Source: Candidatus Nealsoniibacteriota bacterium (GTDB lineage: Bacteria > Patescibacteriota > Minisyncoccia > Minisyncoccales > RBG-13-42-11). Taken from it: a stretch of DNA of 34,210 nucleotides. The stretch spans positions 133,142 through 167,351 of the forward strand of contig JAPLXL010000002.1 of assembly GCA_026396115.1 (NCBI GenBank), read 5' to 3'. Positions 24,451 through 30,678 of this stretch are shown here, in pieces (positions within the stretch are counted from its first letter, which is position 1; every line of letters begins with the position of its first letter). The notes beneath the pieces are model-generated. The model had not been told where the DNA came from. It searched no databases and worked only from the letters and a program-made list of their open reading frames with translations. The position numbers were made by a program, and so were the translations under genes.

Positions 24451-24552
24451 TTATAGTAATGGAGCTAACGTGAAAATAAGCATACTTAAAACAACTAAAG
24501 ATATTAAAACAATCCAAGTTATTCTAAAAATTGTCTTCGGCTTTAATTTCAT
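24451..24552 (-). CDS. Probable 33-residue single-span membrane peptide
   Basis: On the minus strand ATG (24552-24550) opens a 33-codon ORF ending in TAA (24453-24451). It starts with a basic segment MKLKPKTIFRITW and continues with one hydrophobic helix, IVLISLVVLSMLIFTLAP, a convincing layout for a small membrane protein. It lies convergent to lepA with a gap of seven bases, filling space that otherwise has no gene. A palindromic element sits immediately upstream of its start, as for other genes here. A forward GTG ORF over the same bases looks less protein-like. Function unknown. Confidence 0.5.
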   Translation of the reverse strand: MKLKPKTIFRITWIVLISLVVLSMLIFTLAPLL

Positions 24553-24555
24553 ACA

Positions 24556-24608
24556 CCGAGCTTTCGCGTAGCGAAAGCGAAGTTAAAGAAGAGGACGAAA
24601 TCCTCTTC
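24556..24608 (-). repeat. Intergenic palindromic element upstream of the small membrane peptide and ftsB-like gene
   Basis: CCGAGC, the hairpin GCTTTCGC-GTA-GCGAAAGC (24560-24578), GAAG, then GAAGAGGA-(5)-TCCTCTTC (24588-24608). Module order is as in the copy at 13483, so minus orientation. Confidence 0.8.
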
Positions 24609-24618
24609 GCCTACTACT

Positions 24619-25005
24619 ATGTTAGCAAAAAAGAAAAGAATTAAAAAGGGTGGTAATTTTCAGAATATATTTTTTTCAATATTAATTGGAGTTTTTCTTT
24701 TTGGAATTGTTGGCTTTTTACTTGTTTCTAATTTAAAAATAAACCAAAAAAGAGCAGAATTAATAGACAAAATTGAAGAAATAAAAAAAGAAATTCATCT
24801 TTTAGAAGAGAGAAACGAACAATTAAAAGCCGGAATCCTTCAGACAGAAAGCGATGCTTATTGGGAGGCCAGGCTTTATGAACAGGGATACAAAAAACCG
24901 GGAGAAGAAGCAGTAGTGGTGCTTCCACCGGAAGGAAAAGACGAGACAGCTGTACCAAAAGAGAAAAATTTTTGGGAAAACTTGTTGCAAAAAATTGGAC
25001 TTTGA
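24619..25005 (+). CDS. ftsB: FtsB/DivIC-like septum formation protein
   Basis: The 128-residue protein has a basic N-terminus (MLAKKKRIKKGG), one membrane helix (about 17-40), and a coiled coil (about 43-75, KINQKRAELIDKIEEIKKEI region) ending with SDAYWEARLYEQGYKKPGEEAVVVLPP, the motif of DivIC/FtsB proteins in which a short segment after the coil meets the divisome. A charged tail follows. FtsB-type proteins link FtsL, FtsQ and the septal synthase. ftsE and ftsX, also division-related, lie about 1.5 kb downstream. The stop codon is immediately followed by tRNA-Gly. Sequence identity to any named FtsB is too low to judge, so the symbol is by family. Confidence 0.75.
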   Translation: MLAKKKRIKKGGNFQNIFFSILIGVFLFGIVGFLLVSNLKINQKRAELIDKIEEIKKEIHLLEERNEQLKAGILQTESDAYWEARLYEQGYKKPGEEAVVVLPPEGKDETAVPKEKNFWENLLQKIGL

Positions 25006-25076
25006 GCGAGAGTAGTATAATGGTATTATGTAACCTTCCCAAGGTTAAGACGGGGGTTCGATTCCCCTCTCTCGCT
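25006..25076 (+). tRNA. tRNA-Gly(CCC)
   Basis: Acceptor GCGAGAG pairs with CTCTCGC, the anticodon arm is TAACC-TTCCCAA-GGTTA with anticodon CCC, and the T-arm GGGGGTTCGATTCCCC is canonical. The 71-nt gene has no encoded CCA and starts directly after the ftsB-like stop. Confidence 0.93.
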
Positions 25077-25077
25077 T

Positions 25078-25149
25078 GCCGGAGTAACTCAGTGGCAGAG
25101 TAGCTGTTTCGTAAACAGCAAGTCGTGGGTTCGAGTCCCACCTCCGGCT
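25078..25149 (+). tRNA. tRNA-Thr(CGT)
   Basis: Acceptor GCCGGAG pairs with CTCCGGC; anticodon arm GCTGT-TTCGTAA-ACAGC gives anticodon CGT; T-arm GTGGGTTCGAGTCCCAC is canonical. No CCA is encoded. It starts one base after tRNA-Gly, so both are probably processed from one transcript. A palindromic element begins at the very next base. Confidence 0.93.
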
Positions 25150-25219
25150 CCCGAGCGACAGCGAAGCCGAAAGAAAATTTCATTTTCTTTCTTACCTTCA
25201 CTTCCTTGTGAAGTTCGAT
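25150..25219 (-). repeat. Palindromic element abutting tRNA-Thr
   Basis: CCCGAGCGACAGCGAAG (the reverse complement of the lepA tail with few changes) starts directly at the tRNA 3' end. Then come the perfect 10 bp hairpin GAAAGAAAAT-TTC-ATTTTCTTTC (25169-25191) and ACCTTCACTTCCTTGTGAAG with TTCGAT. Confidence 0.82.
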
Positions 25220-25226
25220 GGGGGAA

Positions 25227-25308
25227 GAAGAGATTTATTTCTTCGCACTCTTTTCATACCGAGCTTTTGGGAAGCAAAAGCGAGGGGTAAGAAGAGATTT
25301 ATCTCTTC
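25227..25308. repeat. Palindromic element(s) between tRNA-Thr and prfB
   Basis: A decayed hairpin GAAGAGATTTATTTCTTC (25227-25244), then ACCGAGC, the hairpin GCTTTTG-GGAAG-CAAAAGC and GCGAGGGGT (25258-25288), then the perfect GAAGAGAT-TT-ATCTCTTC (25291-25308). Confidence 0.75.
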
Positions 25309-25347
25309 GCACTTTAGAAAGAAAATGGTAGAATAATAAAAAGAGGC

Positions 25348-25400
25348 GAAGAGAACGAAGTTCTCTTATTAACCTTCGTCCCGTAAACGGGACTCGGTAT
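25348..25400 (+). repeat. Palindromic element forming the prfB 5' untranslated region
   Basis: AAGAGAAC-GAA-GTTCTCTT (25349-25367), then ACCTTC, the perfect hairpin GTCCCG-TAAA-CGGGAC (25378-25393), and TCGGTAT. It touches the ATG at 25401, exactly like the copy before the hibernation factor gene. Confidence 0.82.
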
Positions 25401-26526
25401 ATGGCGACAATTACTGAAAAAATTGAACAATTGCAAAAAAGACTCCCCAAGTTGGGAGATTGTCTTTGAGATAGGTAAAAAACGAGAAACAATTGAAAAA
25501 TTAGAAAAAGAGACTCAAAAACCTGATTTTTGGCAGGACCCCAAAGGGACCAGACAAGTCGGGGCCCATGGAATAGACAAAGAAAGAGCGATAGAAATTA
25601 CCCAGAAGTTAAATGAACTGAGAGAGGAAATAAAAGTATTTAATAATTTAAAAAAAGAATTGGAAGATATTATAAAACTGAAAGAGTTGGGAGAAAAAGA
25701 AGAAGAGTTAGAAAAAGAGATTGAAAAGTTTGAAAAAAAAATAAAAGAAGAGGAATTCCGAATTTTTCTTTCCGGAGAGTACGACAAGGGGTCTGCCATT
25801 TTTTCTATTTATGCCGGAACCGGAGGTCAAGATGCCCAGGATTGGGCAACGATGTTATTAAGGATGTATGAAAGATATTGCGTTTTAAAAAGGTTTCAAT
25901 CTAAAATTTTGCATCAGTCTTTTGGTCAAGCAGGGGGTCCCGAAGGAAGAATTGGAACGAAATCGGTTGACGTGGAAATAAAAGGGCCTTATGCTTACGG
26001 TCTTTTAAAAAAAGAAAGCGGGGTTCATAGATTGGTTAGGATTTCTCCTTTTTCAGCCAAGCAGCTTCGCCACACCTCTTTTGCTTCAGTGGAGGTATTG
26101 CCCGAAATTGAAAAAGAGGACGAGATTGAAATTAAGCCGGATGATTTAAAAATCGATTTTTACCGAGCTTCGGGCCCCGGCGGTCAATATGTCAACAAAA
26201 GAGAGACCTCGGTAAGAATTACCCATTTGCCAACCGGCATTGTTGTTGCCTGCCAATCAGAAAGATTACAAGGAATCAATAGAAAGAAAGCAATGCAGGT
26301 GCTTCTTTCCAAGATTTACCAACTTGACCAAGAAACAAAGAAAAAAGAATTGTCGGAAATTAAAGGTAAAAAAATTTCGGCCGGCTGGGGAAACCAAATC
26401 AGGTCTTATGTTTTGCACCCCTATAAGTTGGTTAAAGATCTGCGCAGCGGCGTTAAAACTTCCAATGTTGAGGAAATTTTGGATGGCAATTTAGATCAAT
26501 TCATTGAGGGGGAGATAAAACTATGA
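25401..26526 (+). CDS. prfB: Peptide chain release factor 2, with programmed +1 frameshift
   Basis: RF2 ends translation at UGA and UAA. The first 22 codons run from ATG 25401 to an in-frame TGA at 25467-25469 inside the classic slippery context CTT TGA, with a GGGAG Shine-Dalgarno-like stretch upstream. A +1 shift at CTT continues as ...GDCL-EIGKKRETIEKLE... from 25468 to the stop at 26524-26526. The main frame has the coiled N-terminal domain, the RF2 tripeptide region (HRLVRISPFSA, with the SPF motif), and RASGPGGQYVNKRETSVRI, holding the catalytic GGQ. The frameshift makes RF2 autoregulate its level. It overlaps ftsE by four bases (ATGA). Confidence 0.96.
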
Positions 26527-27203
26527 TAAGACTTCAAAACATTACTAAAATTTATCCTCCCAAGACAATAGCTTTAGATGATGTATCTTTTGAGATTAAA
26601 CCAAAAGAATTTGTTTGCCTTGTTGGAAGATCCGGAGCCGGAAAGACCACTTTGCTTAAGCTTCTTTTGGCAGAAGAAAGACCAACCAGCGGTCGAATTT
26701 TTTTTGATAATCAAGATATCCAAAAAGTCAAGTTAGGATACCTGCCAGAGTTAAGGAGAAAAATTGGAGCCGTATTTCAAGACTACAAACTTCTTCCTTC
26801 AAAAACTGCTTATGAAAATATAGCTTATGCTATGGAGGTAATAGGTGCTTCGGATTTAGAGATTGCCAGGGATATGACTGAAGTGTTGGATATTGTCGGA
26901 TTAACAAAAAAAGCTCATAATTTTCCGGCCCAGCTTTCTGGCGGCGAAAAACAGAGAGTGGCCATTGCCAGAGCCTTAATTCATAGGCCTGAAGTTATTT
27001 TAGCCGATGAACCGACCGGCAATCTTGACCCCTATCATACCTTGGACATTATCCGCCTTTTGTTAAAAATCAACGAATTCGGGACAACTATAATTTTAGC
27101 TACCCATAATAAAGAAATAATTAATTCTTTGGGCAAAAGAGCAATTACTCTTCATGAGGGAAAAATAATTAGAGACGAGAAAATAGGCCGATTTATTTTG
27201 TAA
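26523..27203 (+). CDS. ftsE: Cell division ATP-binding protein FtsE
   Basis: FtsE is the ABC ATPase that, with FtsX, controls peptidoglycan hydrolases and divisome progress. Motifs are GRSGAGKTT (Walker A, about 37-45), VFQDYKLLP (Q-loop), LSGGEKQRVAIARAL (signature), VILADEPTGNLD (Walker B) and ATHNKE (H-loop). The length of 226 residues is normal. The ATG overlaps the prfB stop (ATGA), and ftsX begins six bases after it, so prfB-ftsE-ftsX should be translationally coupled. Confidence 0.97.
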   Translation: MIRLQNITKIYPPKTIALDDVSFEIKPKEFVCLVGRSGAGKTTLLKLLLAEERPTSGRIFFDNQDIQKVKLGYLPELRRKIGAVFQDYKLLPSKTAYENIAYAMEVIGASDLEIARDMTEVLDIVGLTKKAHNFPAQLSGGEKQRVAIARALIHRPEVILADEPTGNLDPYHTLDIIRLLLKINEFGTTIILATHNKEIINSLGKRAITLHEGKIIRDEKIGRFIL

Positions 27204-27209
27204 AAAACT

Positions 27210-28118
27210 ATGTTTACTCTAATCAAAAGAATATTTCGTTCGGGATGGCAAAGCTTAACAAGAGATGGGGGAATGATTGTCGCCAATATTTTTATTATGA
27301 CAATGGCCATCTCCGTTATAACTTCGCTTTTCCTTTTTAAAGATATTAGTCAGTTTTTAATTCAAAGCCTCCAAGAAAAAGTTGATGTTTCTGTTTATTT
27401 CAAATACGAATCCTCAGAAGAAGATGTTCTAAAAGTCAAAGAAGAGATTGGTAAAATTCCCGAAGTAAAAGAAGTAAAATATGTTTCAAAAGAGGAGGCA
27501 CTTAAAAAATTCACTGAAAAACACGGAGATAATCCGGTTTTAATGGAATCTTTGGCAGAGTTGGGAACAAATCCTTTTTTGGCCTCTTTGGGCATTAAAG
27601 CTTTTCAAGCCCATCAATATGAGGCTGTGGTTAGTTTTTTGGAGGGCCCCAATTTTAATAATCTAATTGAGAAAATTGACTATTATGAAAGAAAACCGGT
27701 TATTGAGAGAATTTACGGTCTGATTTCAAATTTTAATAGAGCCGGCATTGTTTTTTCAATAATTTTAGCGCTTGTCGCCATTTTAGTTGCTTTTAATACT
27801 GTTAGATTGTCAATTTATAATTCGCGTGAGGAAATAAAAATTCAAAGATTGGTTGGCGCTTCAAACTGGTTTGTTCGGGGCCCATTTTTAGTTCAGGGAG
27901 CAATTTGCGGATTTTTTGCTGCCTTAATTTGTCTTTTGCTTTTTGCTTTATTGACCTGGGGGCTTAATTCAAAAGCAGAGGTTTTATTTCCTGGGCTCGG
28001 CCTTTTTGCTTTTTTTGTCAGCAATTTATGGTTAATTTTACTAATTCAAATAATAACCGGTATTGGCTTAGGAATGATTTCCAGTTTGATCGCCGTTAAA
28101 AAATATTTAAAAGTTTAA
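27210..28118 (+). CDS. ftsX: Cell division protein FtsX
   Basis: This is the membrane partner of FtsE. The 302-residue protein has an N-terminal membrane helix (about 20-45), an extracytoplasmic domain (DVSVYFKYESSEEDV... up to about 165) with the FtsX pattern VKEVKYVSKEEALKKF, and three C-terminal helices. The first of the three is followed by NTVRLSIYNSREEIKIQRLVGAS, the conserved cytoplasmic loop of this family. It acts by transmitting ATP hydrolysis in FtsE to cell wall hydrolase regulation. tRNA-Gln follows 23 bases after the stop. Confidence 0.95.
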   Translation: MFTLIKRIFRSGWQSLTRDGGMIVANIFIMTMAISVITSLFLFKDISQFLIQSLQEKVDVSVYFKYESSEEDVLKVKEEIGKIPEVKEVKYVSKEEALKKFTEKHGDNPVLMESLAELGTNPFLASLGIKAFQAHQYEAVVSFLEGPNFNNLIEKIDYYERKPVIERIYGLISNFNRAGIVFSIILALVAILVAFNTVRLSIYNSREEIKIQRLVGASNWFVRGPFLVQGAICGFFAALICLLLFALLTWGLNSKAEVLFPGLGLFAFFVSNLWLILLIQIITGIGLGMISSLIAVKKYLKV

Positions 28119-28141
28119 ATTTTTAACCCTCAAATAATTTT

Positions 28142-28210
28142 GCGGGGTCTGCTAATGGTAGGCAAGTGGCCTCTGGAGCCATTAATCTTGGTTCGAGTCC
28201 AAGCCCCGCA
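28142..28210 (+). tRNA. tRNA-Gln(CTG)
   Basis: Acceptor GCGGGGT pairs with GCCCCGC (one G-T pair), D-arm CTGCTAATGGTAGGC, anticodon arm GTGGC-CTCTGGA-GCCAT gives anticodon CTG, T-arm CTTGGTTCGAGTCCAAG. 69 nt, no encoded CCA. It marks the boundary between conserved genes on the left and accessory genes on the right. Confidence 0.88.
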
Positions 28211-28268
28211 GCAGTCTAGTACTCGGTATAGAGTGACCAAGAGACCTTTAACACATCTTCATTGCCAA

Positions 28269-29039
28269 ATGAATAAGAAAATCAATAAAATTATTAATTT
28301 AAACAAAGAGCTTGCAAACAAAACTCAAGCATCTATTTCTGTAGTCTCTCGGTCTTTGGCAAAAACAAAGTTCAGATACACAAGCAAGGCACTTTTATCT
28401 TTTATTCCTAAAAGTGGTTATTTAAATAGTTCTATTTTAGATTCATATATCAATAAAAATATATATTCTGCTGGGATTTTGTTTCGTTCCATGATAGAGC
28501 ACAGTTTTAGACATTTATACATTTTTACAAGAGCATTAAATGAAAACAGCGATTCTATAGGTAATAAATACTACAATTCGCTCAAGGCTAATGAGGATCT
28601 TGAGTCTTTCCGTGAAATTAATAACTACAATAAAGTTGTTTATCCAGAAAAAACTAAATGGAGCACAAAAGGTAATCACAATAATTTAATTCGTAAGGCA
28701 GCAAAAGAGTTTCGTATTGAGCAAATTTTTTATTATTTAATAGGAAATAATAACGGTAACAACATTGAAATCGTAGATAGATTTAAAAAAGAATACTTGT
28801 TGGAAAGATTAATACAGTACACCGAATTATCATCCGGGGTTCATGGTGGTCCATTCGGTGAGTTGATGTTAGAAAAACTTCATAAAAGTAAGGTAAGTTT
28901 AGAAAAAAAATTGTATAAATTTGCTATGGATAGCTTTATACTCCATAAAAGCACAATCGAATCGACATATCTTTTTGCCTATCTAATGGATAGTAATATT
29001 CAAAAACATTATGAGGAGATCAAAAATCTTAATAAGTAA
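28269..29039 (+). CDS. Unrecognised soluble protein
   Basis: I take ATG 28269 (256 residues), because the upstream in-frame ATG lies inside tRNA-Gln. The protein is rich in Asn, Lys, Ser and Tyr and looks mostly helical, with no signal peptide or membrane helix. Two spots may matter: RSMIEHSFRHLYIF near residue 75 and ELSSGVHGGPFGELML near residue 200, a combination faintly like small families of helical proteins found near phage defence genes (DUF5677-like). I cannot assign it. Its gene stands directly after a tRNA and one gene before a DpnI homologue, so it may belong to a defence island; that is inference. Confidence 0.6.
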   Translation: MNKKINKIINLNKELANKTQASISVVSRSLAKTKFRYTSKALLSFIPKSGYLNSSILDSYINKNIYSAGILFRSMIEHSFRHLYIFTRALNENSDSIGNKYYNSLKANEDLESFREINNYNKVVYPEKTKWSTKGNHNNLIRKAAKEFRIEQIFYYLIGNNNGNNIEIVDRFKKEYLLERLIQYTELSSGVHGGPFGELMLEKLHKSKVSLEKKLYKFAMDSFILHKSTIESTYLFAYLMDSNIQKHYEEIKNLNK

Positions 29040-29067
29040 GATTTATACAAAACTTATAATCACACTG

Positions 29068-29089
29068 CGACCGAGACGGGTCGGCGGGG
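29068..29089 (+). repeat. 22 nt repeat, copy 1 (CGACCGAGACG-type hairpin)
   Basis: CGACCGAGACGGGTCGGCGG followed by GG. It matches 20 of 22 bases with the copy at 32203-32224. CCGA/TCGG can pair. The copies lie soon after a stop codon. Confidence 0.7.
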
Positions 29090-29104
29090 TAGCCCCAAAA
29101 TAGC

Positions 29105-29155
29105 TGGATTTTTCCTCTAAGGACTTGGTTCTAGACCGGGGCACACAGCAAAATT
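29105..29155 (+). repeat. ~50 nt intergenic repeat, copy 1 (tRNA T-arm-like)
   Basis: TGGATT, a variable segment, then CTTGGTTCTAGACCG and GGCACACAGC...AAATT. It aligns with the copy at 30388-30440 and its CTTGGTTCnAG part also resembles the T-arm of tRNA-Gln(CTG) at 28190. Confidence 0.55.
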
Positions 29156-29205
29156 GACAGAATTCGACGATGGGTTACAAATCTAAAAGATTCTGAATTT
29201 TATCT

Positions 29206-29976
29206 ATGAATTTATCTTTTGATATAAAATTAGCTAATGAATATACAAGTTCTCCGCAGAAGATAAGAGTTTTGACGGAAGATTGGGTTGATAAACAAGC
29301 GTACTGCCCGAATTGCGGGCATTTGGATATTGATAAATATGAAAATAATAAGCCTGTTGCTGATTTCTTTTGCTCGAATTGTCGAGAAGATTACGAATTA
29401 AAAAGCAAAAAAGATTCTGTTGGGACAAAAATAGTTAATGGTGCTTATCGAACAATGGTTGAAAGGTTACGAAGTACGAATAATCCAAATTTCTTTTTGC
29501 TAAATTATGATTTGAGTGATTTTTCTGTTTTGAATTTTCTCGTTATTCCAAAACACTTTTTTATCCCCGAAATTATTGAGAAGAGAAAGCCACTTGCGCT
29601 AACCGCGAGGCGCGCCGGCTGGATTGGCTGTAATATTTTGTTGCAAAGCATTCCACAAACCGGAAAAATATTTTTTATTAAGGATAAACAAGTTGAGCCA
29701 AAAGAAAAGGTGCTTGCCGAATGGCAAAAGACACTTTTCTTACGAGAAGAAAAAGAAATAAAAGCGAAGGGTTGGTTGCTTGATATTATACGTTGTGTAG
29801 AGAAGCTCGGAAAGCAAGAATTTACGCTTGACGATGTTTATACCTCTGATAAGGAGTTGGGCAGGCTTCATCCCGAGAATAAACATATTAAGGCCAAAAT
29901 TCGTCAGCAATTACAGGTCTTACGCGATAAAGGTTATCTTGATTTCGTATCGAGTGGGTATTATCGCCTCGCATAA
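29206..29976 (+). CDS. dpnI: DpnI-type methyl-directed restriction endonuclease
   Basis: DpnI cuts GATC only when the adenine is methylated, so it destroys methylated incoming DNA. The match is clear over the full 256 residues: ILTEDWV-type start (RVLTEDWVDKQAYCPNCG), NNKPVADFFCSNC, and DYELKSKKDS. In DpnI numbering the PD-(D/E)XK residues Asp53, Glu64 and Lys66 and the zinc cysteines Cys34, Cys37, Cys56 and Cys59 are all in place. PNFFLLNY, RKPLALTARRAGWIGCNI and the C-terminal winged-helix block KAKIRQQLQVLRDKGYLDF, which reads the methylated site in DpnI, are also conserved. No methyltransferase is adjacent, as expected for this type. Confidence 0.95.
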   Translation: MNLSFDIKLANEYTSSPQKIRVLTEDWVDKQAYCPNCGHLDIDKYENNKPVADFFCSNCREDYELKSKKDSVGTKIVNGAYRTMVERLRSTNNPNFFLLNYDLSDFSVLNFLVIPKHFFIPEIIEKRKPLALTARRAGWIGCNILLQSIPQTGKIFFIKDKQVEPKEKVLAEWQKTLFLREEKEIKAKGWLLDIIRCVEKLGKQEFTLDDVYTSDKELGRLHPENKHIKAKIRQQLQVLRDKGYLDFVSSGYYRLA

Positions 29977-29980
29977 ATTT

Positions 29981-30154
29981 ATGAATTACAAAACTCTTCA
30001 ATTTCAATACGACAAAATTTATTCTTACTTCAAAACCACTTGTGAGTCGTTTGATTTTTTGGAATGGGACGGGAAGACTTTAGAAGTTTGGAATGGAAAT
30101 AGGGTTAAAGAAATCTATAAATATAATGATTTGAAAAACCTAATTTTTAAATAA
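29981..30154 (+). CDS. Small hypothetical protein (57 aa)
   Basis: ATG 29981 is four bases after the dpnI stop. An earlier in-frame start would lie inside dpnI and is rejected. The 57-residue product (MNYKTLQFQYDKIYSYF...) has a high content of aromatic residues and contains FDFLEWDGKTLEVWNG, which predicts strands. I do not recognise it. The short spacing suggests co-transcription with dpnI. Confidence 0.55.
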   Translation: MNYKTLQFQYDKIYSYFKTTCESFDFLEWDGKTLEVWNGNRVKEIYKYNDLKNLIFK

Positions 30155-30162
30155 AATTATTT

Positions 30163-30363
30163 ATGGAAATCAATCTCTCGCCATTTTTCGCAAAGTTTAT
30201 TTTGAGACTTATTCCTTACCGTTTATCTCATCGCGTTTTAGTTATGTGTAAAGGATATAGCGAAGATTACGAAAGTTTTACGGAATTGGTTTGGGAAGAT
30301 GATAAAGACTTGGATTTTTACAATACAGAAACCTATCCGCAATTTCAGTTATGGTATGTCTAA
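30163..30363 (+). CDS. Small hypothetical protein (66 aa)
   Basis: ATG 30163 lies eight bases after the preceding stop. The product begins with MEINLSPFFAKFILRLIPYR, an amphipathic or partly hydrophobic helix, and then becomes acidic (GYSEDYESFTELVWEDDKDLD). No family recognised. Together with the 57-residue protein it seems to follow dpnI in one transcription unit. Confidence 0.5.
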   Translation: MEINLSPFFAKFILRLIPYRLSHRVLVMCKGYSEDYESFTELVWEDDKDLDFYNTETYPQFQLWYV

Positions 30364-30387
30364 CTCATTCGTTCTCCGAAAACCACA

Positions 30388-30440
30388 TGGATTACCCTTA
30401 AAACCTTGGTTCCAGACCGAGGCTCACAGCCAACAAATTA
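30388..30440 (+). repeat. ~50 nt intergenic repeat, copy 2 (tRNA T-arm-like)
   Basis: TGGATT, then CTTGGTTCCAGACCGAGGC, TCACAGC and CAACAAATT. Pairs with copy 1 at 29105-29155. Together they bracket dpnI and the two small ORFs. Confidence 0.55.
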
Positions 30441-30478
30441 AAGGTCGTAATCAATAAAAAAATAAAACATTAAAAAAT

Positions 30479-30580
30479 ATGCCAAAGTGTAAATGTCCGA
30501 AATGCGATAAAGAAGTGGAATGTAAATGCGTGTGTGAAGAATGCGGATGCGAATGCGAGTGTGAATGCAACCAAGAATAA
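30479..30580 (+). CDS. Cysteine-rich 33-residue peptide, metallothionein-like
   Basis: ATG 30479 to TAA 30578-30580 encodes a 33-residue peptide with 11 cysteines (a third of all residues), spaced as C-x-C-x2-C-x5-C-x-C-x-C-x2-C-x-C-x-C-x-C-x-C, starting MPKCKCPKCDKEVECKC. The first ~10 residues resemble half a zinc ribbon, the rest is a CxC ladder alternating with Glu. There are no aromatic or hydrophobic core residues. This composition fits metal-thiolate binding as in metallothioneins, but I recognise no named family. An AT-rich leader without a Shine-Dalgarno site precedes it, and a terminator-like repeat follows. Confidence 0.65.
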   Translation: MPKCKCPKCDKEVECKCVCEECGCECECECNQE

Positions 30581-30587
30581 GGTTCAA

Positions 30588-30614
30588 AAAATCGCCAATT
30601 CGGAGGTTTTTTGT
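30588..30614 (+). terminator. Terminator-like repeat, copy 1 (AATCGCC family)
   Basis: AATCGCC (30590-30596) pairs with GGAGGTT (30602-30608) with one mismatch, then TTTTTTG. It shares sequence, not just structure, with copies at 31583, 32234 and 33241. Confidence 0.6.
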
Positions 30615-30678
30615 TAAGATAAAATCATAAAAGAAAAAATTAAAATTTATATATATTTTAAAACAATCTTATTTTATT

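Noticed and set aside
25401-26526. prfB as a broken gene or with a start at 25423
   Set aside because: The in-frame TGA lies in the classical CTT-TGA frameshift site and the downstream frame is intact.
28140-28268. N-terminal extension of the unrecognised protein through tRNA-Gln
   Set aside because: The extension would be translated from the tRNA itself; ATG 28269 gives a normal start.
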